Shown: positions 11,488-24,439, counted from the stretch's first letter. The stretch: 64,000 bases of DNA from Ixodes scapularis (GCF_016920785.2 NW_024609846.1:107994831-108058830), one strand, 5' to 3'. The notes: generated by a model from the sequence alone, not told the origin. A program made the numbers and translations.

Positions 11488-12514
11488 ATGTTGGGCTCCG
11501 TGGTGGGTGGTAAGCTACAGATGCCGAATGCCTTCCCACTTCTCATGGGTTACAAACTTTATAAAAAGCCTGATCGGTCCCTGAAAAGGGTCCGGACAGA
11601 AGTACACATTACAGAAGCATTTGTACCTGTGGAGAAGTTTCCTCGATCTCTCGTCATTCAATCCAAAACAGAAAGACCTTTATCCAAGCTATCCCCTTTC
11701 CTGGTTTCTAAGACTCTTGAATCTGTAATCAAAAAAAATTTATAGCAAAAAAAAACAAAAAAAAAAAATCTGGAGATTTCTTTGTTGCAGTCGCAACCTT
11801 TCACCAAAGCTCAGACCTGCTGTCCCTCAACTCGGTTTCTGAGCAGAGGGTTACTGCATCACACTACCGCACTTTGAACAAGATTAAAGGCGTAATATTT
11901 GAAGATGACCTTCTGAAATCCCCCGAAGATGAAATTGTCGATGACCTTCATGACCAAGGAGTCATTGCTGCAAAACGAATTTCTTTTCGCCTGGACGGTC
12001 GAGAGATGAAGACAAAGCATGTCATTCTTACTTTTGACGTGAGGGCGCTTTCGGAATCAGTCAAAGCAGGGTACCTAAACTGTAGAGTGCGGCCGCATGT
12101 GCCAAACCCTCAGCGTTGCTTTCACTGCCAGAGGTGTGGCCATAGCGCCCAGAGCTGCCGTGGAAAGACAACATGTGCCAAATGTGGTAAAAATGACCAC
12201 CGTGCAGAGAATCCCTCAAATCCACCATGCTGCATCAACTGCAATGAACCTCACCCTGCTTATTCCCGATCTTGCAAAAAATGGAAAGAAGATGAAAAAA
12301 TTATAACACCCAAAGTGAAAGAGAACATTTTATTCCCCGAAGCCAGGAAGCGATTCTCTTTCCTGCAGAAGGGTCCTTACTCTTTGGTGAGACGTGCAAG
12401 GGGTGTGCCATCAAAGTCTTCGGTAGGAACCCAGGCCTGTCTTAATGATTTGGTAATTCCACCGCCTCCCCCTGTCTCACAAGGATTCACTCCACGATTC
12501 CGTTTGTCGTTGTA
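11488..12514 (+). pseudogene. LINE ORF1, gag-like protein with three zinc knuckles
   Basis: The N-terminal part begins at the ATG at 11488 (MLGSVVGGKLQ) and runs to a stop at 11743. After an A-rich tract the frame resumes near 11775 and runs to 12514. The C-terminal half has consecutive CCHC-type knuckles: CFHCQRCGHSAQSC, then CAKCGKNDHRAE, then CINCNEPHPAYSRSC. A lysine-rich tail (EDEKI, KVKENI, EARKRF) follows. This architecture is typical of ORF1 in Jockey and I-clade LINEs, where the protein binds element RNA. The break at 11743-11775 is a frameshift or A-tract expansion, so the protein is not made whole. About 460 bp separate its stop from ORF2. Confidence 0.8.
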
Positions 12515-12972
12515 ACCAAAGAAGCCACAGGGGCTACCATATGGTGCAGAGGCAAGGGATGCCTCTGTGTTAACGGAGGGGAGACAAGAGGAGAGTTGGC
12601 AACACCAGCCTCAGAAATAAAGCACTTGTGCTTTCTCAATTCCAAAAGACGGGCCATCGAACGTTGTGCCTGCCTTAGTTACTCGGACTCCTCCCAGGAA
12701 GAAGGAGGGTGTTTTTCGTTTTAAGTCTTTAGGAGATGCCTCGACATTTTAGGAGGTGCCCGTACTCAGCCGTTCAGCCTGGGGAGGAGCGCATGGAACT
12801 TGGTAACCCTCCTCCCCTCGTTGTGTCCCACTTATGACGCCAGCCTTAAAAGTCATCTCAGAAAAAGCTCAATCTGCGAGAAACCCCCCCCCCCCCCCCA
12901 AACCGCCCCAGAGAACCTAGGGCAGGTTTTGCTTTTTTTTTTTTGTTGTTGTTACTTTAAACCATTTTTAAC

Positions 12973-15095
12973 ATGAATACGTATAGTTTTATGCAGTGGA
13001 ACTGTAGATGTCTCCTGCAAAATATATATGACATTATTTCTTCCTAGATGAGCTTCAGCGATCGCTGTGTGCTTGCAGGAGACACTTCTTGACAACACCC
13101 ATACAACATTTTTAAACCGTCACCGCGTTTTGAGAAAGGATCGTGCTTCAGACCACTCTTCTGGTGGTGTTGCCATGGTTACATGGAGTGGCATAGCGTG
13201 TGTAGAAGTGCCTCTGTGTACATCACTAGAAACAGTTGCGGTACGCGTTCTTGCTGATCGTCTCATTACGGTTGTGTCCCGGTATTTACCACCTCGTCAT
13301 CAACCGCATCTTCATGAACTTCAAGAAATCATTCAGTAACTTCCAGCGCCTCCTTTAGTTTGTGGGGATTTTAATACTCAAAGTCCCATCCGGGGCAGTA
13401 AGCGCCTTGACTCTCGTGGCGCTGTTGTAGAAAGGTTTTTGCTGTCTTCAGACGTATGTCTTTTAAATAAGAAAGAACCAACGTTTTATAGTTCCACTCA
13501 TAATTGCTTCACATCCATCGACCTCTTCATTTTATCACCATCATTACTTCCTTGTTTTTCTTGGAAGGTTTTAAACAATCCTTTCGGGAGTGATCATTTC
13601 CGGTTGTAATTGAAAGCCTCGTTCGTCTGCCGACTCTTTTAAAACGAATTCCCAGGTGGAAATTGGACAAAGCCGATTGGGCACTCTTTACACTTGATGC
13701 AGTGCTTGACCCACCAGTTCTAGCGAATTTGTCACCCGAAGAAGCGACAATGGATGTTACCGAGCAAATCATAAGTGCCGCCCAAGACGCCATCCCTCGC
13801 ACCTCTGAAAATTTACCCAAGAGGTGTAGGCCTTGGTGGAATGAAGACTGTGCCACCACAAGAACAAAGTAGAATAGGGCATGGTATACCTTTCGGAGGT
13901 ACCCTACTTCTTCAAGTAGAATAGAATTAAAAAAAAAATAAACTAAACGGAAAGGCGCGATGAACTAGGAGAAAAGCTAAGCAGGGGTTCTGGACTAATA
14001 CATTTCCAGTTTTGTCTCGGAGAAGGAAGTTTGGGATAGGTACAAAAAGATCAAAGAGGATTACCGTTGTTTTGTTATGCCTTTATTTATCTCCCTTGCT
14101 AATTCGCTGAAAATTGTTGCTAATGTACTTAAAGAGTACTTCGAGAGTGTCTCCAGCTCGCAAAATTATCGAAAGGAATTTAAAAGTTTTAAAGCAAGTG
14201 CGGAGTGTCACCGTATACCCATGTCCAGTTGTAGCTCTCAGCCGTACAACACTCCTTTAACAATGCAAGGACTAGAGGTGGCTCTTGGCTCCAAGAAGGG
14301 CTTGGCTCCGGGTCCTGATGGAATCCACTATGAAATGCCACTATGAAATGCTGCGTCAGTTGTCTCGGGAATCACTGAACACACAACTAGGTTTTTTTCA
14401 ACTATCTGTGGGAAGCAGCTTACTTTCCTGAAATTTGGAAATAGGCGCATGTAATTCCTTTTCTGAAAGCTGGGAAGGACCCTTCGGACCCACGTAGTTT
14501 TCGTCCAATCACATTGACGAGTTGCCTGGGCAAAGCATTCAAACGCCTCATTTATGGGCGGTTGATATATATTTTAGAGCGTAACCACTTCGTCGCTAAT
14601 AACCAGTGTGGCTTTCGAGAAGGGCGGTCTACTTTGGACTACATAGTCCGTCTGAAACCAACAATACGTGAACCTTTTGTAGATAGGCAACATTGTGTTT
14701 ATGTTTTCTTCGACCTGGAAAAAGGATATGATACGACATGGCGGTATGGTATCCTCCATGATTTGTATGCTTGTGGAGTGCGTGGTCGCGTGTTGCGTTG
14801 TATAAGCAGTTTTCGTACAGGTCGCCTTTTCAAGTTAGACTTGGAACCACACTCTCCGACCAGTACGTCCAGGAAAACAGTGTTCCGTGGGAAGGTGAAT
14901 TAAGTGTCACCCTTTTCTCTGTACAGATTAACTCGTAGTCAAAGGTAATTCTACCTTCCGTTTCATGTTCCCTCTACATGGATGATATTCACATTTCGGT
15001 TTTTTCTTGTAATCTGTCTAGCTGTGAGCGGAAACTGCAGCTTACCATCAACAAAATTAGTAAGTGGGCTGACGAAAATCGTGTAGGGATCGCTT
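12973..15095 (+). pseudogene. LINE ORF2, endonuclease plus reverse transcriptase remnant
   Basis: Starts at ATG 12973 with MNTYSFMQWNCR, the usual opening of an AP-type endonuclease (MQWN). Endonuclease motifs follow in shifting frames: CLQETLLD near 13067, CGDFNTQSP near 13360 and SDHFRL near 13590. The RT domain follows with GLAPGPDGIHYEM (14300), FRPITLTSCLGK (14495), GFREGRSTLDY (14610), FFDLEKGYDTTWRYG (14705, palm motif A) and YMDD (14976, motif C). It ends around KWADENRV at 15095; the thumb, any RNase H and the 3' end are absent. At least five frameshifts or stops make it non-functional. The motif A residue pattern EKGYD departs from the usual EKAYD. Confidence 0.85.
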
Positions 15096-18000
15096 GAGGA
15101 TTTGGTCGTTTCCTGGAAACAGGTAATTGATCTTGAACCGTTTGGATGGGGGCACCCCGACGGCTCGCCCCGAGGATAGGGAGATGAGCAGCTTGAGCCC
15201 TTTTTAATCTTTGGCCCGGGAAGGAGACAGACATTCTTGCCTGTCGCCGCGAGGTAGTGGCGCCATCCCCGGCCTCGTTGTCACGGCGCGTTTCCAGCTA
15301 CGGCTTGTCCAGTCGGGAAACTACTACAATGAGGTTTTAACAATAAGGGGCGCCAGTCTGGGTCCACTTGGAGTCCATTACGCTTCGCTCGCTAACTTCG
15401 AAGGACACGACGCCAATCTGTTTTTACGCGGCGAAGTGCGGGGTGTTTTCCCCGTAAAGTAGTGTAGTATCGCCCCGATTGGAGAGTTCCCCCAAGGGGT
15501 TAGCATTGTTTCTCTTCTTAGAAAAGGGAAATAACTAGTTCCGTGACCTCTCTGTGATTGGTGCAGGACCCGCTGGCACTGGGGCCAATAGAATTGTGTA
15601 ATCGTCCTGATTGGACAGGCTCTGTGTCAGCGGGTAGTTTTCTCGACCGCGCTGGCGAGGAAACGTTGAGTTTGAACAAGCCCATGCGCGGAGCAAGTTA
15701 TCTCCCGCGGTCCGCCGGTCCGCGTAGCTTTGTCGCGAGCGACGAGCAGTTTCTTTGAGCCTCATCGTGCGCGGTGGGCACTTTGCGCCGAGGCGTGTTT
15801 TTCGCATTTCTACCGCCGTGAGAGGACAGTAGAGTCCTGTAACCAAGTTTGCAGTTGTCGTTCTAATATATTAGTTTTTATCAATCGTTGCTCCCGACTT
15901 TGAGCGTCTTTCTTCGAGGCTCCGACACCACCAAGGAGCAAGAAGCGACCATCCAGCGCGGCTGTCCACGATCGCCCTGCCCTGGCCTACAACTTTTAGG
16001 AAGGACCGGGACAAAACAACCCGTGACCCTCAGGGAGGGCATTCTATACTATGCCCTCATCGTTAAAACCTCATTGTAGCAGTCTCCCGACTGGGCAAGC
16101 CGTCACTCGAAACGCGCCGTACTGAATTTTTAACTAAAACCCACTTCTAACTTTTTTACCAGTTGGTTTTACATATAACGCCAGGGTAGTTCCATATGGT
16201 CGTGCGTTACGCCGGTGCTGTGCAATATTTATTTGGCGAACGCTGGTTGAAACCTAGATAACCAGTTTGACGACAACAGTGTCCTGAAAGCTTTTACGTA
16301 CCTTTGCGATGTTTAAAAGTATTCTGAAAAATCAACTCGGTGCACTTTTAGACGACTCTGCAGATGTCATTTTAAGCGCCTTTCTAGAGTCAGGGGTTGG
16401 GCTTGTCCATTACACATGAGCTACCGCCTCACGACTGACTCCAGTTGTTAGATATCAGACTGATTTTAAGAGAAAAAATTATGTGCTAGAGTTTCAACGC
16501 TCGCGTGCAGAAGGGTATGTTGCCGTTTGACTCGGCCTATTCCATAACTGTAAAGCGAGCTAACGGCAGCGTCTGCGTAGGATCTGCTGTCAGGAAGTCA
16601 TGCTCACACACAACGCAGAGCAACTATGATAATTAGGTGGCCAGACTGACGTCGGCCGGTTTCCTGCTCCAGAAAATCAAGGGGACTCGGAGAAACCGAG
16701 ACGAGCCGCTGCAAAGACTGTGCCAAGCATAAGTTCTGCCCTATATACATGAAGTCTCCCACACCCTCAATAGGTATTGAGCAGGTACAATCTGTCTATC
16801 GTGTTTTCCGCGGCACGCAAGCTTGCGGGCGCGTAAAACACGATAGGCATGATAGGTTCGAGGATTTTGTCTGAAAAATAAAAAGAGAAGACAGATGGCC
16901 CCAACAAAAAGCATGCCGGTCCGTGTGTGGAATTTTCTACCGCAGTGGTTTGGCTTTCCCACGTGTGGAAAAGACAAACGGGAAATTTCGTCGATGACCG
17001 GCACAAGAGCATGAGCTATCGAGAAAAGATCTAGGAAATGCGCACTTGCCCATGCATTGTGGGACATGTATGTGTAAGCTACGACTTCACGACACTAGGA
17101 TCCTCGGCAGGAGTAAAGACTATACCGCAAGAAAGCTGATAGAAGCGTTTTATACACAGAATAAGGGAATTGCCCGAGTGAGCGACACTTGAGTTTCCTT
17201 GTTTGATACTGAATTTCAATTCTTATCTTGCTTGATACAGTGATTTCGGCACGCCGGGGATCTTTCTGGTTTCGTATGTTTTCTTGCTCATTTTCTTCCT
17301 TTATAGCATGCCTAGCATGCTCGCTCCGAACCCTTCGCAGACGCTTGGAGGCGAATAAATCTAATTAAAAATTGCATTTGTCTTTGTCCACACATTCCTG
17401 TTCGTTCTTTGTATTTGCGCAACAGGTATATCCAGTGCTTTGTATAGTACGCACATGTAGATAGTCCGGAAAGTACAATAGTTGAGTTTGGGATGTCCTT
17501 GTGGAAACCTTTCCTAGCCTCTGCTCACGTCTTGAACAAAACATTTCAAGCTCTTATTCCGTTTTTATTGATTACCGCTAGTATTGGTTACAGGTGAAAA
17601 TACGCCGGTTAAACATGGCTCGTTGACTAGATAGTTCATATATGCTACACTTGGCACGCCGTGCATGTATCCAATCTACAATTGGCATAGGTTGTTTTCA
17701 GGGGAATCAGGCTGATATAGGTTTGGCACATGATCGTACGTACCTCATACACGAGGAAATACGTAATAACAATTTTACTATGCCTCCGGCGTTTTATCGG
17801 CGTTTCATCAAAACTTTTGCAGACGCACCGCACAACCTTGTCTGGATCGTGAGGCCTGGGCAACTTGTCTCGGTCGTGACCTCGGGGAGCCGTGCGCCTC
17901 GGAGGGCCGACCTCGGAGAGCTAAGCTGGTTTGAAAACGTGTCCTTCGTACTGTTGCTTATTGGTTTGGAATCATCCTAACCATGAAGTGCTTATCTTTC

Positions 18001-18495
18001 TAATCCACCTAAACCACTCTCTTGTCGGAAACTGGGTTTCATTATTCCTTCGTGGGAAGCTTGTACAGAGAACGGCGTTGGGAAGGAGAGGGGAAGGTAG
18101 TAACGGTTACAAGTCATTTTGGTGCTTTCATAAATAATCTGATTAGGCTTGGGATTACTTTTTAACAAATTTATTCTGATGATTACAAAATTGCTCTAAA
18201 ACGTAATCGATTACAATTAATTTGATTACTTGAATCGAGTAGCGTACAGGTCTCCGTCTGGATAATGCCCAAAGAGAGAGCAACGGCAGCTGTAACATCG
18301 CCGCTTGTTGAAAGTGTCGGGAGTTTCATTGAGCCGTAAGTTCCATGCGTGTGGTGTTAAAAAAAAAACCAAAATGATAAACAACGTTTACCATGTTACC
18401 TTGATTTTGACTTCAAAATGCGACGTCCCAACCATGCATAGTGACCAGTATGCATGAGACTCAAAACCAATGCCAAGGGCACAGGCTCTGGCTTC
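15096..18495. other. unassigned DNA; GC-rich segment 15100-15850
   Basis: The first 750 bp are GC-rich with three CCAAT-type boxes (GATTGG at 15476, 15556 and 15609; CCAAT at 15585) and look promoter-like, but no gene follows that I can recognise. The rest has no coherent coding frame. Near 18100-18250, GTAATCGATTAC-like words resemble decayed transposon ends. Confidence 0.4.
16796..16846. repeat. short hairpin
   Basis: Arms CTATCGTGTTTTCCGCG and CGCGTAAAACACGATAG pair with one mismatch over 17 bp around a centre that is itself palindromic (GCAAGCTTGC). Confidence 0.8.
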
Positions 18496-18812
18496 TTCAA
18501 CTCTGAAAAAAATCTACACGCCTACTTTTCCGCACAGCACTCCATTAGCCAATCAACGTGGCTTACATAGTCAGTTCGGCGAATGACGGTGCCGATAAAT
18601 AGGATTATACCAAAAACGCGGTTTGAGTGGTGAAATTAAGCAATGCAAGCGCGACGTTTTGCATTGCTTAATGTCACAACTCAGACTGCGTTTTTTTGGT
18701 CTAATTATATTTTCGACATAGTCATTCGCTGAGCTGCTTCCTTAACTTGCGATGATTAGCTCTCCGAGTGTTCTGCGGGAAAGAGGACGCACGGGATTTT
18801 TTTAGAGTGTGC
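18496..18812. mobile_element. long-palindrome MITE (copy 1)
   Basis: The right arm is an imperfect inverse of the left over most of its length. The apex is an inverted AAGCAATGCAAGCGCGACGT with TTTTGCATTGCTTAATGTCA. Outer ends are CTCTGAAAAAAATCTACACGC and its inverse GCACGGGATTTTTTTAGAG. A second copy at 54681 matches it along the whole length. Non-coding. Any frame here is repeat sequence. Confidence 0.75.
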
Positions 18813-18879
18813 ATCACTTGTCTAGTATTTCAATAAGAAAAATCGAAAATTCGCCTTATAGTAAAGCGTGAGATAGAGT

Positions 18880-19960
18880 AAAATGACGCTACATCAACGC
18901 ACACGAAATCTATTTAAATGTGATAAATCTAAAAATGCAAGAAAGCAACCCATTGTTTCATTATTGCAGCGTTCACAAAGACTGCGAGATGCTGTCCTGA
19001 CTGATCAAACAGCGCATTATGGACATCTGTTATGGCCCGCAAAGTGGGAACCTCTTTCCCTTTCGGTTTACTTAGAGTTTTTCCTCAATATCACGAATTA
19101 AAATAAATACAACGTAGTCATGGGAGGCGATTTTAATCTCAACATGCTAATTGGAACATGTAAATTACAATACAATTTGATGCGCTCATTTGAGCGAACG
19201 GATGTGAGATTATGGTAAATACTGCAAGAAGAACTACAACTGAATCATCGAAAAAGTTGGATTTATTTAATACAAGCTCGTATATCAAATCTGGCGTGGT
19301 GATAGCTTATATAAGCGATCAGTTGGGTATATTGTTGTGTATAAAGAAAAAGCAAACTGGGAACATAAAGCATAATAATCAGTTCGCCATACACTTTCAG
19401 ATTATAACGCCTGGTAACATATACGACTTCAGACAGAAATGATCTTGTTCTGATTGGGATGATATCCTTCATAAAATGAACGCACAGGACGCATGATATT
19501 TTTCTTAAACAGAACAGGAAAAAAGTATATGAAAGCTGCTTTCCGAAAAAGATAGGCACTAATAAAAAAGGTTGGAAACCATTGATTACAAAAGAATTAC
19601 TCATAAATCTTCGCACGAAAAATCCGTTATAAAAAAAATTTATGAAAACAAAATCAATCGAAGGACTAACAGTTTTCAGGCGTTATCGAAACCAATTAAA
19701 CAAAAAAATTCTTAAATGCCAAAGAAATCTATATTTTCTTACTTTTTCTTTTGTGGAATGACAGAGTCGACGTTGTTTAAAAAACACACACAAAAAAACT
19801 AAAACCTGTCTTGGGTGGTTCATGTTGCACAAAACAAGTGGAAGAGATCAACCACAATGGTTAAGAGCTCTGAAGACAAACATTGTCCAATGAGTTTAAT
19901 GAGTACTTTATAAGTCTAATTAAAAACGTGCCGAGTAAGATGATTGCAAATATTCAATGC
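18880..19960 (+). pseudogene. LINE endonuclease remnant
   Basis: Translation in shifting frames gives VVMGGDFNLNM near 19118, matching the GDFN catalytic motif of AP-type endonucleases. It is followed by VNTARRTTTESSKKLDLF and YISDQLGIL near 19215-19330, where intact elements have a SDHLPI-type motif. The catalytic His of SDH is replaced by Gln. Lysine-rich linker sequence continues to about 19900. No RT domain follows. Clearly inactive and truncated at both ends. Confidence 0.65.
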
Positions 19961-22900
19961 TCGAAATAGTCAATCCATGTTTTTTAGCCTGTTAATTGTA
20001 TAATTTCTTTTGGTACCTGCATCACGACTGCTAGCTTAGATTGCTCGGGGGTCATCAAATTGTTTTCCACAGTTTTTTTTTTGTCACCTTTTCAAGATGG
20101 TTGTGTTAAAAGGTACTATTTTTACAATTAATATTTTAGTAAGTGTTTGAATATGTCGGTGTGTCAGCACCAAGAACTTAAGTGGTTTCTGGAAACCAAA
20201 TAGAATAATGATGCAAAAATATTATTACTATTTAATATTCTTCTTCCTATCTATTATTATTATTATATTATTAATACTATTATATTGAATATGTTACAAA
20301 TTCTACCTAAAAGTTTAAGTCACACAATACCTTGTCGGCTTTGACGAACCAGACTGCTTCGTCATGTGTATAGTTCTCGAAAGTAAATGTTGTATTGTGT
20401 TGTATTATTATCAATATTAATAATATGTCGCAGCGAGACTTGTGATTCCGAGAACGGAAACGTGGATTATGATTTTATATGCTTACAAGTTTGAGATGAC
20501 CAGAGTAGTGCCTATGTTTTGCTTGGTACATAAAAGTGAGAGATGTTATCGAGTAGTCAATGTTTATATCAGTTCTTAAGTACCTTATACCCTGGACTAT
20601 TGTCCAGGGACTCTACACGTTTAAAATTTGACAAATTACGCGGTGTGGACTATCTACGGGTGCGGACTATTGAAGGACTTGTATTTTAATGTTGTCCAAA
20701 ATCACGATCTATTCCAGATTTTGTACTTGTAAGGTTATGTTAATGATGAGTTCTGTATCATATAAGTTATTTTTTTGTTTGTGCTGATTAAACTTGCGCT
20801 CTTCAGGATGCGTGGCTAATGAGAATTTCACGTGCGAACTATGCGGACTATAATTAAGAAAATAACAAGTAGCAAGAAAATATCGAACAATATGAAAAAG
20901 CGTTTGAAACAAAATGAGCTGCGTAAATCTGTCGACAAAAACCGACGTGCAAAGTAACAATTACACATATTTATGCACTACGTGTTTTCTTAGTTTTTTT
21001 GTTTTATTGCATACTTAAAGTTTTAATATCTATATCGTCAATGCGCATGCGCGCCATGTTTTATTGCATACTTAAAGTTTTAATATCTATATCGTCAATG
21101 CGCATGCGCGCCTAGAAAGATCCAAAGTTCAAATTGTGGAATTTTATTCAAATCGATTTTTAAATTGAGTTGTTGCCTGCATTTGGTCACCACATTGTGC
21201 ACTTGTTTGTAATAGTCATAGTCGAGTTAGGACTGCAGGAGAACACACGTAAGAAATCTGGAGAATTTCCCATTGGAAGGTTCACCCTGGAAGAAAAAAT
21301 CAATTAAAACGGTAACTCTTTTGTAATGTCTGGATGGCTGATTTATTAGAACTGTGCTTCACATAAAAGTATGAGAGTATACTTACAAAAAAAATCAAGG
21401 CAGTAAGTTTTGATCACAGAAAATTTTCCAAAACAGAAAGCTTAAGGCACTGATTTATCTCATTGTACAAAAAACACTTTCCTTTCTAAAATACATGATT
21501 TAAAACAACAGCAGGTTTTCTGTTGACTGAATACAATGTCAACGTAAAAATTGTTACCTTCTTCTAGCCTACGCTCAAATGTAAACCGTACTCCTGCCAT
21601 GGAAATTTTACACCATATCATTTCGTAGGTATTCACTCATATTCACATATCAATGATTGTGCTAAGATGCTTTGACTATTTTCATTTAACAATAAAATGA
21701 AGCACTCTTCCGGTCTAGTAGTTTTAACGCTGGTGCCACCGAGGTTGCGACTCATGGTAACTAAATATATTATAAAAGTTCATGAACAAAAAAAAATCAG
21801 GCCAGAATATTGAACACAACGAGAATTTAAATGACTTCGTTGTGCACATTTTCGTGCTCTATTATCCTGGGAATTATATTTTTTGTGTCTAGTTTTGTAT
21901 TTTCAAACTCTCCAACGTTTCTTGTTAATCATAACTTCGCTTTTGTACACCCTGTTTGTCCAACGCCACCGAAACTGTATTTATTGTTTACCTAAGCTAA
22001 CAGGGTTCCTAAGGACACATGCTTGCGGTACTATCAGTGGCATGTCTTTTATCGTTTTCTGCTCACAATTTTTGTCCGTAAATACCCCCGGATACCGTGA
22101 TCACGTGGTGCAAGACGGACGGTTCATTGGTCTAACTAGCACGCCGATTCCAACGTCCTGCTGGGTTAGAGGTATAGGGGAGATGGTAAGGCCAGTTGGC
22201 GCAAACTTTAACGCCCTCACAGAACGATCAAGCACTGACACAGAGTGGATACAAGTGCTGCGTCGGCGCGCTGCCGCAGCTCGTGTTTAATCAGTGTTTC
22301 AGTTGACGCTCGGGGTCCAAATCGCTGAGTTGATGCTGTCGTTGTGTGATTATGATTTTTAATGAGGAGGCAGTGAACAGGGATTAAGGATACTTAGTAA
22401 CAACTTGCTGCGGTAGTTAGGAATACGGGACGAGCTTTCGTAGTGGCAGCAATGCTAAAAATATTAGACATATATTGTCAAGATCGACGCGATTTATAAT
22501 CTCACCCGCCAACGTTTACTTCCTTTAAAGAAAATCTTTCATTAAATATTGTAATTATTTAGTGTAATGGTTCTCAACCATCGATGTTTTGCGGGCCCCT
22601 TGTGGATCGGCGGAGATGATGAAAGACTTCGTTCGTGGTGAGAGGAGGGGAATGTATAGGTTAATTTAACTTTAAAAATGCAAACACGTACTTTCCGCAC
22701 AAATTCATCTGATTGCCATTGTGAAGTCGAGAATCAACTTGTTCCACCGAAGTGCTACTTTAGGGATCTGATCCTGCGTGTATGGCGGCTTACTCTATAA
22801 ATATTTTGCAAAATTACTCTGGTCTATGAGCTTCGTAATATTTTTAACTATCTAGAAACTCCGTACGTCTGCTAGTGAGGCGTGTGTTTAGTAAAAATCG
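19961..22900. other. AT-rich DNA without recognisable genes
   Basis: No coherent coding frame apart from short chance frames. One striking local duplication is listed separately at 21001. Confidence 0.5.
21001..21112. repeat. exact tandem duplication, 57-bp period
   Basis: A 55-bp stretch starting GTTTTATTGCATACTTAAAG and ending GCGCATGCGCGCC occurs at 21001-21055 and again, identical, at 21058-21112. It is a very recent duplication, or an assembly or polymerase artefact. Each unit includes the palindrome GCGCATGCGC. Confidence 0.95.
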
Positions 22901-22902
22901 TA

Positions 22903-23098
22903 AGGGTGCAGGCGAGCTGGTGAATATTAACTGTGTTGAAATTAACCTGAGACTGGGGTAGACAAGAAACATCAAAACGTGGAAGGGACCAAAAATAGAC
23001 AGGACGAAATCGTGAGACGTAGTCCTGTCTATTTTCTGTCCCTTCTACATGTTGATGTTTCTTATCTACCCCATCCTCAGGTTAATTTCAACATGGTG
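22903..23098. mobile_element. foldback MITE, GCAGGCGAG family (copy 2)
   Basis: The left edge GGTGCAGGCGAGCTGGTGA matches the copy at 1917. Arms containing TTGAAATTAACCTGAG, ACAAGAAACATCAA and AATAGACAGGAC return inverted as GTCCTGTCTATT, TTGATGTTTCTTA-like sequence and CTCAGGTTAATTTCAA. Confidence 0.75.
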
Positions 23099-23212
23099 TG
23101 TTTAGTGCATATGACCCATACATAACGCTAGTAAAAGCAAGCCTTCAGATACTGACTTTTTTGTGGCTAAGCAATGAGGGTTTTTTGAGGTCCTCGTTTA
23201 GCCGTCGCAGTC
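23099..23212. repeat. left flank paralogous to 30672-30783
   Basis: AAAAGCAAGCCTTCAGATAC, TTGTGGCTAAGCAATGAGG and the words up to CGCAGTC align with 30705-30783. The alignment resumes at 25602 after the foldback transposon. The paralogue therefore shows the unoccupied site. Confidence 0.75.
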
Positions 23213-23226
23213 GGGAGAGCGTTTTT

Positions 23227-23400
23227 AGAGCGCGCGACACTAGAGCGCCGACATTACAGCGCGCGACATTAGGGCGCTGCGACAGTAGCGCGCTTGACAC
23301 TAGAGCGCACGTCACGAGAGCGCACTGCCAGTTGAGCGCGCGACACCAGAGCGCACGACCAGTCGAGCGCGCGACACCAGAGCGCACCCCAGTTGAGCGA
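23227..23400. repeat. left inverted array of GAGCGCGCGACAC units
   Basis: About nine to ten degenerate units of 15-22 bp of the form (T)AGAGCGCGCGACACTA or GAGCGCACGACCAGT. The mirror array is at 25395-25578. Confidence 0.85.
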
Positions 23401-24098
23401 ACACCGCAAAATGTGCGATGAACCCGCGGCTCCACAGACAGAGCAAAATTGGGCGACTCATCGGATCGGAGCATTGGTGATTTTCGATTGATTAAATATT
23501 CCTTTAATGAAAAAAAAAAATAAAACGGGTGCGACTTTTTCTAACCAATTGTTTATACTGACATCGGAGAGAAACGGGGGCACGGGAGTGGGGTACGGGG
23601 CATGCCTGCATTTGGCTGGAGCAGCGAGTCTAAGATTTCTCCACGATGCCGCGGTGCGCCTCTCGGATATACTATATATAGTTTACTTTTTGCTATATTT
23701 GGTTTATTCTTGACAAGCATTTGGGCTTTAATCTATTTGGTGGCTATTTAGACGTCCCTCACATGGCTTTAAATAGTATTGTGACGTCCATGACCGTAAT
23801 AAAGAAAGCTCACCGCTAGAAGCTATCAGCAAAAAACGCACCGAAGGAAAGCTCAGCGGAATTTTGTTCGGATGAAAAGCTTTCCATCCTTTTGACGGAT
23901 ACAGGAAAACGTCCCCTGCAAATCTGTGAAATTAATTTGTGCATATTTTTTTTCCAAAATCTTCATTCATTGACGCGTTGCTTACGGTGACGTCACCTTC
24001 TGTTGTTCATAGAACACAACCTAAAGGTTACGCCCTTTCTGCATGTCCCAGAAAAGCTTACAAAGAAAAAAAAGGAAGAAGGAAACAGAAAAACAACC

Positions 24099-24380
24099 GC
24101 ATCTCCATGTGGTGAATGATGTTGATTGGGGCGAAGCTCTGGTGGCGCTTGTCTGCGTAGATGCCGAGCCGTAGCATGCCGAGCCTTTCGTTCGTTTTCA
24201 TCCATGTCACGCTGCGGTTAAATGCTCAAAGCGTATATAACCACGTTTCATACCACACATTCTCTTTCTGACATGGATGAAAACGAACGAAAGGCTCGGC
24301 CTGCTGCGGCTCACTGTCTACGCAGACAAGCACTACCAGAGCTTCGCCCAAATCAACATCATTCACCACGTGGAGATGTA
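24099..24380. repeat. inverted repeat with mirrored short ORFs
   Basis: Arms of about 110 bp (24099-24209 and 24269-24380) separated by about 60 bp. Read outward, each arm starts with ATGGATGAAAACGAACGAAA. That gives the same peptide opening MDENERKAR on both strands, followed by LRRQA and ELRPNQHHSP. The arms differ at several positions. I know no function for the peptide; the repeat structure suggests a transposon end, not a gene. Confidence 0.75.
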
Positions 24381-24439
24381 GCTTTTTGTTTTTTTGTATT
24401 GTTTTGCCCTACACGAGCACGGGAGCACGTGTTCACGTG

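Larger units (their letters stand above)
9740..15095 (+). mobile_element. decayed LINE (Jockey/I-type, two ORFs) interrupted by a hAT element
   Basis: A non-LTR retrotransposon with an untranslated leader, a gag-like ORF1 with zinc knuckles and an ORF2 with AP endonuclease and reverse transcriptase. The leader is split at 9948-11211 by a hAT insertion; removing that insertion restores continuous sequence across TACACCAC. Many stops and frameshifts, an A-rich tract at 11729-11770 and loss of everything after the RT palm (from about 15095) show it is inactive. The 5' boundary is uncertain: GC-rich DNA with a GCGCATGCGC palindrome at 9610 could be its promoter or a host CpG island. No target duplication could be paired, because the 3' end is missing. 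Confidence 0.8.
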
